NCBI GenBank assembly: GCA_038323575.1
Contig: JBBQHB010000004.1
Location: 1 to 64,000, forward strand
Source of the DNA: CAINVV01 sp038323575
Lineage (GTDB): Bacteria; Bacteroidota; Bacteroidia; Bacteroidales; Prolixibacteraceae
Reading direction: 5' to 3'
DNA: 64,000 nucleotides
The notes under the pieces are model-generated. The model was not told the origin of the DNA. It worked only from the letters and a program-made list of their open reading frames with translations, and searched no databases. Made by a program: the position numbers and the translations under genes. Numbering within the stretch: the stretch's first letter is position 1; each line of letters begins with the position of its first letter. Shown one piece after another: positions 1-8,938 of the stretch.

Positions 1-381
1 AGAACACTATACTGAAAACCAGTAACTTGGGGCTCAGCCCCTTCGGCTCCCGCCCTACAAAATTAGCCGGAAAAATTATTTTTCCAACATATTGCAACTA
101 TTTAGTTTTCAACAATATTATTTTTGAGCTGAATCGCTGCTGAGACATTTCATGGTTTTTAGGTGTGGAAAATGAAATAAAAAACCAGCGTTTACTGTTC
201 AGCTAACAATTTTCGCGTGAATTTTGCCGGTCTGAAACGAGCATGAACGCTAAACACAGACACTTATGAATACCTCACCTGCGAGTTCCATCCGGCAATT
301 AAAAAACAAATTATATTCGGATGAAACCGATAATCAAATTTATCCCTATTTTAGCAAAGACTTACCATTCTTATAGACCAA
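1..381. other. Left-edge intergenic region
   Basis: No gene is supported here. Two short perfect hairpins are visible: GGGGC-tca-GCCCC at 29-41 and GGAAAAA-tta-TTTTTCC at 69-85. The second could end a transcript entering from the left. The rest is AT-rich leader sequence in front of the dehydrogenase gene that starts at 382. Confidence 0.4.
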
Positions 382-3207
382 ATGTTAACCGGCAGTTATA
401 AAGTGTTATTCAACCGGCTTGCACCGGTTATTGACCGGCACAGGATATTCCATGATCCCCTGCATACTCTGGCTTTCGGAACAGATGCCAGTTTTTACCG
501 GTTGATTCCGAAAATGGTGATTAAGGCAAAAAACGAAGCAGAGGTCTCCATGATCCTGGAAGAATCGTCCAGGCTGATGATTCCCGTTACTTTTCGGGCT
601 GCAGGCACAAGCCTGTCCGGACAGGCTGTTACAGATTCACTGCTCGTCATTGCCGGAAACCACTGGAAGAAGGCAGTGGTTGAAGAAAATGGTGAAGTCA
701 TCCGGTTGCAGCCCGGGCTTACGGGTAGGGAAGCAAATGCTATGCTTACCCGATACGGGAGAAAAATCGGACCGGATCCGGCATCCATCAATGCGGCAAT
801 GATCGGTGGTATTGCGGCCAACAATGCCAGTGGCATGTGCTGCGGAATTGCAGAGAACTCCTACCAGACCCTGTTGAGTATGCGTGTCCTGCTCGAAGAC
901 GGAACACTGCTCGATACCAGCGACGAAAAAGAATGTGAAGCATTCAGAAAATCCCATACCAGCCTGCTCAACCAGATTGCACTTTTGCATAAATTTGTTG
1001 CCGGAAACGAGCTCCTTACGGAAAGGATCCGGCATAAATACCGGATGAAAAATACAACCGGATACAGCCTTAATGCCCTCGTCGATTTTTCGGATCCCAT
1101 CGAAATCCTGCAGCATTTGATGATAGGCTCTGAAGGGACGCTCGGATTTATCTCCGAAATACGATACAGGACAGTGGTTGAGCACCCGTTCAAGGCCAGT
1201 TCGCTCATGCTCTTTCCAACGATTCACGAAGCATGCAATGCCGTATTCCTTTTGCAGGAAACACCTGTTGCTGCGGTGGAGCTGATCGACAGGGCCGGAC
1301 TGAGGTCTGTTGAAAACGAACAGGGACTGCCTGCTGACCTGCTGAAACTTGACAGCGGTGTTTGTGCCCTGCTGGTTGAAACACGGTCGAACCTGCCTGA
1401 AATATTGGAGCATCAGATCCTGCAAATAACCGAATCAATCAAAAATATTCCTGTTATCAGCCCTGTGCGCTTTACCACTGATCCGTCAGCATGCGATCGA
1501 CTTTGGAAAATCAGGAAAGGCATGTTTCCTTCGATCGGTGCCATGCGCAAAAATGGTACCACCGTGATTATTGAAGATGTGGCGTTCCCGGTAGCCCGCC
1601 TGGCAGAAGCAACGCTCGATCTTCAACTGCTTTTTGAAAAATGGGGTTACCACGAAGCTGTTATATTTGGTCACGCGCTGATGGGCAATCTCCACTTTGT
1701 TTTCACCCAGGATTTTGGCGTTGAGGAAGAGGTGGAACGCTATAAAAACCTGATGGATGACGTGGCAGAGCTGGTTGTCGGCAAATACGACGGATCACTC
1801 AAGGCAGAACATGGCACGGGCCGCAACATGGCGCCGTTTGTCGAAATGGAATGGGGCAGTGAAGCCTACCAGCTGATGCAAAGGATCAAAACTATTTTTG
1901 ACCCGAACAATCTGCTGAATCCCGGGGTAATCATCAACAAAGATCCGTTGGCCCACCTGAAAAACCTGAAGCCGATTCCGGTCGCCCATGAGCAGGTTGA
2001 CAAGTGCATCGAATGCGGATTTTGTGAACCAAATTGTGTATCAGCTGATCTGACCCTGACACCCCGGCAACGGATTGTCGTTTACCGCGAAATGGCAAGT
2101 CTGCAGAACTCAGGAAAGGAACCTCACATGCTTTCGGCACTCCGCAATTCGTACCGTTATTCGGGCAATGAAACCTGTGCCACCGACGGACTGTGCGCCA
2201 CCGGCTGCCCGGTTAAAATTGATACCGGAAAGCTGATCAAATCAATCCGGCAGGAGGAAATCGGTACCGGACAAAAACGCGGTCTCTGGGTAGCCAACCG
2301 GATGCATCTGGTAACCAAGGCAATGAGAATAGGACTCTCTGTTTTTGCATTTTTTCATTCCATCCTTGGCACGCGTTTAATGTATGCCATCTCAAAAAGC
2401 ATGCGTTGGATTTCTTTCAACAAAATCCCCCAATGGAACAAATGGATGCCAAGAGGCGCCAGGCCAATCCATTCTTATCCGATAATCCAGGAATCCAAAT
2501 CCAGACGTCGTGTGGTGTACTTCCCTTCCTGCATCAACCGCAGCATGGGGCCTTCCGGGTACGGAAAGGAGGAGCAGCTTACAGCTGTGATGATAAAGTT
2601 GCTGCAAAAGGGTGATTTTGAAGTAATCTATCCGGAAGATCTCAGCAACTTGTGCTGCGGCATGGCTTTTTCGAGCAAAGGTTACACCGAAGCCGGTGAT
2701 AAAAAATCGCGAGAGCTCGAAGCCGCATTGATGAAAGCAAGTGACAACGGCGCATGGCCGGTTTTGTGCGATATGAGCCCATGCCTTTTCACCATGCAGG
2801 AGAACATGGGATCAAGCTTGAAATTATATGAACCCGTCGAATTTATATTGGAACACCTGCTGCCGGAGTTGACGATTCGGCCGCTGGACGAAACCATAGC
2901 AGTGTTTCCTGTATGCAGCCTGAAAAAAATGGGATTGGAGCAAAAACTGACAGACCTGGCAAAACTTTGTGCGCGGGAAGTGATCGTACCGGAGACCAAT
3001 TGCTGCGGATTTGCAGGCGACCGGGGGTTCTCATTCCCTGAACTGAACCGGCACGGCTTACGTACCCTGAAAGCGCAACTTCCGGTTTCTGTCCTGCGCG
3101 GATACTCCAACAGCCGAACGTGTGAGATAGGGCTGAGCAACCACTCAGGAATACCCTTTCAATCAATTATTTATTTGGTGGATCAGGTAAGTACTGCTAA
3201 AGACTAA
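382..3207 (+). CDS. FAD/Fe-S D-lactate dehydrogenase-like oxidoreductase
   Basis: A 941-residue fusion of a GlcD-type FAD oxidase and a GlpC-type iron-sulfur/CCG module. Residues about 40-265 form the PCMH-type FAD domain, with AAGTSLSGQAV near 74 and the PDPAS and GGIAANNASG motifs. About 270-530 is the FAD-oxidase C-terminal domain. Two ferredoxin-like cysteine clusters follow (CIECGFCEPNC near 542, CATDGLCATGC near 599). Two cysteine-rich CCG motifs (CCGMAF near 758, NCCGFAGDRG near 873) complete the protein. Proteins of this architecture oxidise D-lactate or related 2-hydroxyacids and pass electrons to the quinone pool at the inner membrane. That substrate is inferred from family, and glycolate or D-2-hydroxyglutarate cannot be excluded. 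The start is an ATG. The gene stands alone and converges on the TPR gene downstream, overlapping its 3' end by four bases. Confidence 0.88.
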   Translation: MLTGSYKVLFNRLAPVIDRHRIFHDPLHTLAFGTDASFYRLIPKMVIKAKNEAEVSMILEESSRLMIPVTFRAAGTSLSGQAVTDSLLVIAGNHWKKAVVEENGEVIRLQPGLTGREANAMLTRYGRKIGPDPASINAAMIGGIAANNASGMCCGIAENSYQTLLSMRVLLEDGTLLDTSDEKECEAFRKSHTSLLNQIALLHKFVAGNELLTERIRHKYRMKNTTGYSLNALVDFSDPIEILQHLMIGSEGTLGFISEIRYRTVVEHPFKASSLMLFPTIHEACNAVFLLQETPVAAVELIDRAGLRSVENEQGLPADLLKLDSGVCALLVETRSNLPEILEHQILQITESIKNIPVISPVRFTTDPSACDRLWKIRKGMFPSIGAMRKNGTTVIIEDVAFPVARLAEATLDLQLLFEKWGYHEAVIFGHALMGNLHFVFTQDFGVEEEVERYKNLMDDVAELVVGKYDGSLKAEHGTGRNMAPFVEMEWGSEAYQLMQRIKTIFDPNNLLNPGVIINKDPLAHLKNLKPIPVAHEQVDKCIECGFCEPNCVSADLTLTPRQRIVVYREMASLQNSGKEPHMLSALRNSYRYSGNETCATDGLCATGCPVKIDTGKLIKSIRQEEIGTGQKRGLWVANRMHLVTKAMRIGLSVFAFFHSILGTRLMYAISKSMRWISFNKIPQWNKWMPRGARPIHSYPIIQESKSRRRVVYFPSCINRSMGPSGYGKEEQLTAVMIKLLQKGDFEVIYPEDLSNLCCGMAFSSKGYTEAGDKKSRELEAALMKASDNGAWPVLCDMSPCLFTMQENMGSSLKLYEPVEFILEHLLPELTIRPLDETIAVFPVCSLKKMGLEQKLTDLAKLCAREVIVPETNCCGFAGDRGFSFPELNRHGLRTLKAQLPVSVLRGYSNSRTCEIGLSNHSGIPFQSIIYLVDQVSTAKD

Positions 3208-3905
3208 ACCAGCATCTGCAGCTGAGTCACACAATTGATTTTTGTCTTCTTTGTACTCTCATCGTTTGGGGTTAACTCAAGACACATATTCAGCCATTTT
3301 AAGGCCTCGTTTAACTCCTTCCTTGCTTTTTCATTTTCCACTTTGAAAGCCTGGTCGGATGATGAAAATTTACCTGCCTTAACCTGACCGACGGCATTCT
3401 TCAATATTTCCAGCGCTTTGCGGTAATGCTTATCACCTTCTGTATCATAGCACTTGGCAAGTGATTCTTTCATGGCTTTGGAATTCGGGACTTTCTTTAA
3501 ACCTTCTTTCAGTACTTTAATGTAACCCGCCGAGTCCTTACGGGCTTGCATCACACAACCTTTATATTGGTAAGCCATATCCAGATTATGACCGGCTGCT
3601 ATACACATATCAAAGTATTTCAGCGCCTTAGGCATATCATTCAAACTGTAAGCACAGGTTCCCATGGTGTAAATCATCGCATTGTTTGCAGGTTGATTAC
3701 CCCAAACGGCCAGTGCACTTTCAAACTTGGCCAGAGCTGTCTTGTAATCTTTCATGGCCAATGCCTTGTCACCCTCATTTTTCAAGGCTTCGATTTGCAT
3801 GGCCAACACAGTCTGGGCTTTCTGTTCTTTCTTGCTTGATACTTTTTGTGCATACAGAGAGGTAAAGGCAAAACATAAAAATAAAACAACAACTAATCGT
3901 TTCAT
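3204..3905 (-). CDS. Exported TPR-repeat protein
   Basis: I place the start at the ATG at 3905 (MKRLVVVLFLCFAF), which opens a clean signal peptide ending near the YAQ motif. The reading frame extends ten codons further upstream, but that would bury the signal peptide. The mature part contains TPR-like helical pairs (for example ALAMKDYKTALAKFESAL and LNDMPKALKYFDMCIAAGHN), so it is probably a periplasmic protein-protein interaction scaffold. No catalytic motif is visible. A second, smaller TPR protein is encoded just upstream on the same strand (3992-4276), which suggests a two-gene unit. The substrate or partner is unknown. Confidence 0.75.
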   Translation of the reverse strand: MKRLVVVLFLCFAFTSLYAQKVSSKKEQKAQTVLAMQIEALKNEGDKALAMKDYKTALAKFESALAVWGNQPANNAMIYTMGTCAYSLNDMPKALKYFDMCIAAGHNLDMAYQYKGCVMQARKDSAGYIKVLKEGLKKVPNSKAMKESLAKCYDTEGDKHYRKALEILKNAVGQVKAGKFSSSDQAFKVENEKARKELNEALKWLNMCLELTPNDESTKKTKINCVTQLQMLV

Positions 3906-3973
3906 CTTTCGGAATTTTAGGTTTAACTTTCTCATTTATACCACTATAAAAATAAAATGGATATAAATCCTAT

Positions 3974-3981
3974 CAAAGTTA
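3974..3981 (-). promoter_or_regulatory. Candidate Bacteroidota -7 box (TAACTTTG)
   Basis: On the minus strand this reads TAACTTTG, matching the TAnnTTTG -7 consensus of the Bacteroidota primary sigma factor. It lies about 70 bp upstream of the TPR gene ATG at 3905. No clear TTTG -33 element was found at the expected 19-21 bp spacing. Confidence 0.35.
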
Positions 3982-3991
3982 ACTTAAAAAA

Positions 3992-4276
3992 TCAAGGATT
4001 GAACTGATCTGTATGGAAAAATCCAAGAATATTTAAAATCAGATCTACGTAGGTTTGTGCCGCTGTTGAATCAGGTTTTAATTGCAGGCAGTGCCGGAAA
4101 CAATTAAGGGCTTTCCCCCAGTTTTGCATACTGTAATGGATTTCGCCCGCCAGGAAAACTGCTTCAGCGTTTTCTTTCAAAGAAGGATGAGCCAACAAAT
4201 TGAGGGCTTTATCCGACTCTCCTTCTTTCCATGCCAAACGGGCGTCTATAATTGAATCTGCTATTTGTGAGTTCAT
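3992..4276 (-). CDS. Small TPR-like protein
   Basis: About 94 residues, from the ATG at 4276 (MNSQIADSIIDARLAW). A TTG lies five codons upstream at 4291. There is no signal peptide. The centre (AEAVFLAGEIHYSMQNWGKA, then LNCFRHCLQLKPDS) fits one or two TPR helical pairs, so a cytoplasmic scaffold role is likely but unproven. It lies in the same orientation as the exported TPR protein downstream and may be co-transcribed with it. Confidence 0.55.
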   Translation of the reverse strand: MNSQIADSIIDARLAWKEGESDKALNLLAHPSLKENAEAVFLAGEIHYSMQNWGKALNCFRHCLQLKPDSTAAQTYVDLILNILGFFHTDQFNP

Positions 4277-4311
4277 ACCATAATTATTCAAAATATAAGG
4301 CGCACAGCAGT

Positions 4312-4369
4312 GCGTCTCTACGATATCATTTACCGGTTCATGTAGAGACGCAACTCATGGCATCTCTAC
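4312..4369. repeat. GTAGAGACGC palindromic intergenic repeat
   Basis: Three copies of a 10-bp word in alternating orientation: GCGTCTCTAC at 4312-4321, GTAGAGACGC at 4342-4351 and GCATCTCTAC at 4360-4369. The last two form a compact hairpin with one mismatch and an 8-base loop. Palindromes built on GTAGAGACGC are, from general knowledge, scattered repeats in some Bacteroidota and cyanobacterial genomes. Here the element lies between the small TPR gene and relA/spoT. Confidence 0.6.
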
Positions 4370-4380
4370 ATCCCGTTTCT

Positions 4381-4451
4381 CCGATTCCCATTCCTCCAGT
4401 CATCCCATCCTCCCGTCGTCCAGTCATCCAGTCATCCAGTCATCCAGTCTA
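4381..4451. repeat. Short tandem repeat, C/T-rich (CATCCAGT-type)
   Basis: Imperfect repeats with a period of 8-9 bases (variants of TCATCCAGT and TCGTCCAGT) fill the space between the GTAGAGACGC element and the 3' end of the RelA/SpoT gene. They are related to the blocks near 15.4 kb and 61.4 kb. Confidence 0.65.
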
Positions 4452-4471
4452 AAGTCCCGGTCATTCGATCA

Positions 4472-6667
4472 TCATCCGTCAGACCTTGTCACAGAATCTA
4501 CTCCCTTGATGTTCTTCAGTTTCTGCATCATAAAATCGAGGTGGTGGGTGTCGTTGACAAAGACCCGCAATATCCCTTCGAAGGAGCTGTTCTCAGCATT
4601 GATGGTTATGGAACGCATCTGGACGCCTCCCTCTTTGGCAATAATATGGGTCAGATCGTTCACCAGACCCAGCCTGTCGGATCCTGCTACCCTGACGGTG
4701 GCCTGGAAAGCGTTTCGCTTGCCTGTTGAACGCCATTTTGCCTTGATCAGGCGGTACGGATAGCGTTCTATCATCTGTTTGGCATTCGGACAGGTAACCC
4801 GGTGGATTTTGATCCCTTCCCGAATGGTGACAAAACCAAAAATATCGTCCCCGAAAATCGGGTTACAGCAGACAGCAAGTTTGTAGATAACATTTTTAAG
4901 GTCGTTGTCTATCACCAGAAAATCATCTCCCGAGTCGAAAGAAAGCTCTTTCAGTTCAGCAGGCGCCAGAATTTCGGCGAGCCTGTCCTTTGGGCTCTCC
5001 TCTTCCTGAACCTTGATGACCCCTTTGATTCCCAGCGGATCAATCTTGCCGGCCGAAATCTGGAAATAAAGCTCTGTAGCCAGTTTCAGTTTGTAATGTT
5101 TCAACAGATCCCGGATGACCTGGTCATTCAGCTCAATTTTCCAGTTTTTGAATTTTCGTTTGAGAATCTCCCTTCCGTTTTCAGCCTCCCGCTTTTGCTC
5201 CTCGTTCAGACTGGCTTTGATCCGGGATTTTGCCTTGGACGTTACCACGAAGTCGAGCCAGTCGAGTTTCGGTTTTTGGTTGTTGGAAGTTTCAACCGTA
5301 GGCTGGTCGCCGTTTTTCAGCTGGTACTTCAATGTCACCAGCTTCCCGTTCACTTTTCCTCCTACACAGTGATCTCCGATCTTGGAATGAATTTCGTAGG
5401 CGAAATCGAGCAGTGTGGCTCCGGCCCGCAGCTTGATAAGATCGCCTTTGGGGGTAAAAACGTAGATTTCGTCGTCGTAAATATTGACTTTGAAATCCTC
5501 AATAAAATCGGCCGGGCTTAATTGCGGGTTTTCCAGTATCTCGCGGATATTTTTCAGCCAGTCGTCCAGCTCTTTGCCTCCGGCCTTGCCCCCTTTGTAG
5601 CGCCAATGGGCGGCCAGACCATTCTCCGCCAGATCATCCATTCTTCTTGTGCGGATCTGAACTTCCACCCATTTCTTGTCCGGACCTAGCACGGTGGTAT
5701 GCAGCGATTCGTAACCGTTCGACTTTGGAAACGTTATCCAGTCCCTTAAACGTTCGGGATTGGAGAGGTACTCTTCCGTAACCACCGAAAATACCTGCCA
5801 GCATTCGGCTTTTTCGTTCTCCGGCTTTGCGTTCAGGATGACCCGTATGGCGAACAAATCATATACTTCCTGAAAGTCGACCTCCTGCTTTTTCATTTTA
5901 GTCCAGATCGAATGGATCGATTTGGTCCGTGCCTTCATTTCGAAATCATATCCCCTGCTTTTCAGTTTCTTCTCGATAGGCTTAACAAACGCAGAAACAA
6001 AATTTGCCCGCTCCGTTTTTGTTTCCTGCAGTTTATCTACGATGTGATTGAAGTCCTGCGGGTGGAGGTATTTCAGAGAGAGATCCAGCATCTCGGAATT
6101 AATTTTGTAAAACCCCAGACGGTGCGCCAACGGAGCGTACAGGTGCCAGGTGTCAATTGAAATGTGCTGCTGCAGAGATTCCGGCAAATTACTGAGGTTG
6201 CGCATGTCCTGCAGCTGGTCGGCAACCTTGATCAGGATCACCCGCACATCTCCAGACAGGGCCAGCATCAGCCTTCTGAAATTTTCACTCTGAACTGCAA
6301 TATTCTCGGTATTCAGCGAATTAATCTTGATAATGCCATCCAATATCTCTGCTACGCCCGGGTTGTACTCCTTTTTGATTTCTGCAGGAGAGAAAGGGGG
6401 ATTATTCTTGTCAAAAATATTATGCAACAAACAGGCAATCAGCGAGTCTGTCGACAGCCCAAGTTCCATCACAGCTATCCGTGCAACAGAAATTGAATGG
6501 TGAATGATATATTCACCATTTTCCCATTGGGATTCCCCGAGAATTGAAACTGCATGATCCATGGCATGGTGAACCAGCGGAAAATCCTTATCGGGAATAA
6601 ACGACTGGCATTCCGTAATTAACGCCCTATAACTTTCTTTGATACGCTCGATGCCTGATGTTTCCAT
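4472..6667 (-). CDS. RelA/SpoT-family (p)ppGpp synthetase
   Basis: 731 residues in the long Rel layout: N-terminal HD-like domain (about 1-200), synthetase domain (about 230-350), TGS (about 400-465) and a C-terminal ACT domain (about 655-731). The synthetase motifs look intact (YDLFAIRVI, FPKSNGYESLHTTV, VEVQIRTRRMDDLAENGLAAHW). TGS is recognisable from IYVFTPKGDLIKLRAGATLL. The HD motif of the hydrolase, usually HD followed by an ED pair, reads HN (residues 82-83, in CLLHNIFDKN). Hydrolysis of (p)ppGpp is therefore probably lost and this copy may act mainly as a synthetase. That is inference from sequence. The start is ATG. A CBM9-like gene lies 17 bases upstream on the same strand and may be co-transcribed. 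Confidence 0.9.
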   Translation of the reverse strand: METSGIERIKESYRALITECQSFIPDKDFPLVHHAMDHAVSILGESQWENGEYIIHHSISVARIAVMELGLSTDSLIACLLHNIFDKNNPPFSPAEIKKEYNPGVAEILDGIIKINSLNTENIAVQSENFRRLMLALSGDVRVILIKVADQLQDMRNLSNLPESLQQHISIDTWHLYAPLAHRLGFYKINSEMLDLSLKYLHPQDFNHIVDKLQETKTERANFVSAFVKPIEKKLKSRGYDFEMKARTKSIHSIWTKMKKQEVDFQEVYDLFAIRVILNAKPENEKAECWQVFSVVTEEYLSNPERLRDWITFPKSNGYESLHTTVLGPDKKWVEVQIRTRRMDDLAENGLAAHWRYKGGKAGGKELDDWLKNIREILENPQLSPADFIEDFKVNIYDDEIYVFTPKGDLIKLRAGATLLDFAYEIHSKIGDHCVGGKVNGKLVTLKYQLKNGDQPTVETSNNQKPKLDWLDFVVTSKAKSRIKASLNEEQKREAENGREILKRKFKNWKIELNDQVIRDLLKHYKLKLATELYFQISAGKIDPLGIKGVIKVQEEESPKDRLAEILAPAELKELSFDSGDDFLVIDNDLKNVIYKLAVCCNPIFGDDIFGFVTIREGIKIHRVTCPNAKQMIERYPYRLIKAKWRSTGKRNAFQATVRVAGSDRLGLVNDLTHIIAKEGGVQMRSITINAENSSFEGILRVFVNDTHHLDFMMQKLKNIKGVDSVTRSDG

Positions 6668-6684
6668 AACTGAGTATTTAAATA

Positions 6685-7365
6685 TCAGATTACCAGTACT
6701 GCCTCGCCGAAGTAGCGGGGCAGGTGAAAATCGGGAGATTCTGATGTGATACTGTTCCAGGAGAGAAAATGGGGTTGACGGGTAAGGTCACCGCATTTGT
6801 AGAAATTGGCCCTGAAAGAGCTGCCGGGTTGAAGGCCGAGCAGGTCCAGCGGAATACCAACAGTTAATTCCCAGTTAAATTCCTCCCCTTCCATGGGTAA
6901 ATTTTGCCCTTTCAAACCCGGAAACCGCAGGATTTGCTTCATTTCACCCGGATTCAGAAATTCCCTGTGCAGTTTACTTCCTAAAGCTGACAGGCAGGTT
7001 CCCAATGAATTGAATTCAAAATTCCTGTAGATGATTTCATCTTCCGGCAGATTGGCGCTGTTTTCCTTCTCCGCTTCGGCCATAAAAAACTCAACACACG
7101 AATCTTCCCAAACAGCTTGATGGTCTGTATACGCCTCTGCCCTGAAAGAATCATTTTTCACCTCAAAAAGCAGCCAAAAGTGTGTCTTTGAATAACCGCA
7201 GATGAAACGGACAAAAGGCTTGTAAGGATACTCCGCCCAGTTAATTTTATCAACCATTGCGGTCACACCCTTCAGCTTTATCTCCGATCCTATATCCTGA
7301 TTATCTGACAATAACGGATCTCCGATAAAGGGAATAAATAATTTCTGTGTGGCAGACACTGGCAT
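6685..7365 (-). CDS. CBM9-like carbohydrate-binding protein
   Basis: 226 residues without an obvious signal peptide. The sequence has the features of the family-9-like carbohydrate-binding domain found in many Bacteroidota proteins: a WAEYPYKP segment, a WLLFEVKND strand and the DSCVEFFM motif, followed by YRNFEFNSLGTCLSA. No catalytic domain is attached, so the protein is a stand-alone binding domain. The ligand is unknown. The ATG at 7365 is used. The gene lies directly upstream of the RelA/SpoT gene, with only 17 bases between them, and is divergent from the SanA-like gene at 7459. Confidence 0.7.
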   Translation of the reverse strand: MPVSATQKLFIPFIGDPLLSDNQDIGSEIKLKGVTAMVDKINWAEYPYKPFVRFICGYSKTHFWLLFEVKNDSFRAEAYTDHQAVWEDSCVEFFMAEAEKENSANLPEDEIIYRNFEFNSLGTCLSALGSKLHREFLNPGEMKQILRFPGLKGQNLPMEGEEFNWELTVGIPLDLLGLQPGSSFRANFYKCGDLTRQPHFLSWNSITSESPDFHLPRYFGEAVLVI

Positions 7366-7458
7366 ATCCGTTATTTGTATGATTAGGATGGTAATATTAA
7401 TTCAAAATGGCTTCAAAAAAAAATGCTAATTTTAGATAGAATTAAAAATTGATCTCCC

Positions 7459-8109
7459 ATGTTGCGAAAATGGCTCATCCGTCTTTCAATGGCTCTTGGC
7501 TTACTGGGGCTGGGGTTCTTCTTTTTCGTGCTGTGGATCAACCTGGAAGTAACAAAAACCGGTAAACAATATGCTTACGATTCGGTAAATGCCATCCCTA
7601 ATAACCATTGTGCCGTCGTATTGGGAACCAGTAAATATCTGACAACAGGAAAAGAAAATCATTACTATACCTACCGCATACAGTCGGCCGTTCTGCTTTA
7701 TAAAAATAAAAAAATAGATTATATCATTGTCAGCGGAGACAACAAACACAAGAGTTACAACGAACCGGTCTCCATGTTCAACGACCTGGTCGAAGCCGGG
7801 ATACCAAAAGAACACATCATTCTCGATTATGCCGGCTTCAGGACGCTCGATTCGGTGGTGCGCTGCTTCATGGTATTTGGCCAGCACCGGTTCACCGTAA
7901 TATCGCAGCCTTTTCACAACCACAGGGCTATATTTATCGGTCGCAAAAGGGGATTGGATGTTATCGCCTTTAATGCGGGTGACCAGAACGGAGGACCGTC
8001 CGTCAAAGTTATTCTGCGGGAAATTGGTGCCCGTGTTTTACTGGCTTACGATCTTTTGGTCGGAACACAGCCCCATTTTCTGGGAGAGCAGATTAAGATA
8101 CCGGAGTGA
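7459..8109 (+). CDS. SanA/YdcF-family (DUF218) membrane protein
   Basis: 216 residues with one N-terminal membrane segment (residues about 9-29, LSMALGLLGLGFFFFVLWI) followed by a DUF218 domain. The domain has the family hallmarks: AVVLGTSKY, YRIQSAVLLYK, IIVSGDNK, the EP pair in NEPVSM, IPKEHIILDYAGFRTLDSV and VISQPFHNHRAIFI. SanA-like members are inner-membrane proteins linked to envelope barrier function, and the biochemical role is not settled. The ATG start at 7459 gives the complete domain. It is followed by a short tandem repeat block and then by the ThrE genes. Confidence 0.82.
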   Translation: MLRKWLIRLSMALGLLGLGFFFFVLWINLEVTKTGKQYAYDSVNAIPNNHCAVVLGTSKYLTTGKENHYYTYRIQSAVLLYKNKKIDYIIVSGDNKHKSYNEPVSMFNDLVEAGIPKEHIILDYAGFRTLDSVVRCFMVFGQHRFTVISQPFHNHRAIFIGRKRGLDVIAFNAGDQNGGPSVKVILREIGARVLLAYDLLVGTQPHFLGEQIKIPE

Positions 8110-8156
8110 AAGGATAAAGGTGAAAGGAGAAAGGAGAAAGGATAAAGGATAAAGTT
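8110..8156. repeat. Short tandem repeat, A/G-rich (AAGGATAA-type)
   Basis: Imperfect 7-8 base repeats (AAGGATAAAGG, GAAAGGAGAAAGG) fill the whole spacer between the SanA-like stop codon and the ThrE N-terminal gene. They are the same sequence type as the inverted pair at 24.68-24.84 kb. Confidence 0.65.
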
Positions 8157-8166
8157 TCGGTGATTT

Positions 8167-8934
8167 ATGGAAGTAGTTCTAAAAAAAATAAAAGCGGTAG
8201 AAGAGATGCTGCTCAATGTGGGTACACTCTTGATGAGTTCAGGAGCCAGTTCCGGTAGGGTCAGGACCACTGTTAACCGGATAGCGGATGCTATGGGTTA
8301 CAACATTGAACTGCTCATTACCAACCGTTCGCTGATGCTGAAGGTAATCGACGAAGAGACTGATTCTTTCATCGCCAGCCTGAAGCGGACCTCCCCTCAT
8401 GGTGTCAACTTCCGCGTAGTTTCGGGCATCAGCAAAATGAGCTGGAAAGTGGTGGAAGAAAACTGGGAAATTGCTCAAATCAATGCCGAAATAGACCGCC
8501 TGGTTGCATTGCCGCATTATCCAAGGCTGATTATTCTTTCTTCCGTAGCCTTGGCAGGCAGCTCCTTCTGCGCCCTTTTCGGCGGAAAAGGGATCGAACT
8601 TGTTGTGGCATTTGTGGCCACTTTCGTCGGATTGTTTGTGCGTCAGGAGTCATTGAAAAAGAGGTTCAATCCCTATGTTTCGATCTTTTTTGCCTCTTTT
8701 GCCGCCTCACTCCTATCGGGATTGTCTGTTAAACTTGGCCTCGGCAGTTCACCAGAGCTCGCTTTTGCCACATCCGTATTGTTTCTTGTACCAGGCGTAC
8801 CGCTGATCAATTCTTTTACGGATATGATCGACGGGAATATCCTGAACGGAATCACCAGGGGAATCCACGGATTAATCATTGCCTTTGCCATTGCACTGGG
8901 ATTACTGTGCGCCAAATTTCTGTTTAATATATAA
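8167..8934 (+). CDS. Threonine/serine exporter ThrE, N-terminal subunit-like
   Basis: 255 residues, first half of a split ThrE/YjjP-YjjB exporter. A cytoplasmic N-terminal region (MLLNVGTLLMSSGASSGRV, then GYNIELLITNRSLMLKV and KMSWKVVEENWEIAQINAEI) precedes about five hydrophobic segments from residue 120 to the end. In the ThrE family the N-terminal domain contains a conserved region and the membrane part exports small amino acids such as threonine or serine, or possibly dicarboxylates in the YjjP/YjjB branch. The partner gene begins five bases downstream, which strongly supports a two-component exporter. The substrate is not determined from the sequence. Confidence 0.82.
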   Translation: MEVVLKKIKAVEEMLLNVGTLLMSSGASSGRVRTTVNRIADAMGYNIELLITNRSLMLKVIDEETDSFIASLKRTSPHGVNFRVVSGISKMSWKVVEENWEIAQINAEIDRLVALPHYPRLIILSSVALAGSSFCALFGGKGIELVVAFVATFVGLFVRQESLKKRFNPYVSIFFASFAASLLSGLSVKLGLGSSPELAFATSVLFLVPGVPLINSFTDMIDGNILNGITRGIHGLIIAFAIALGLLCAKFLFNI

Positions 8935-8938
8935 CGAC

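Noticed and set aside
1..60. Possible 3' part of a tRNA (CTGAAAA loop-like and CCTTCGGCTCCCGCC tail-like sequence)
   Set aside because: The 5' half is outside the window, no T-loop of GTTCGAATC type is present, and the arms beside CTGAAAA do not pair.
637..1425. 262-codon minus-strand frame inside the D-lactate dehydrogenase gene
   Set aside because: It is wholly antisense to a well-supported enzyme with intact motifs, and its translation shows no domain.
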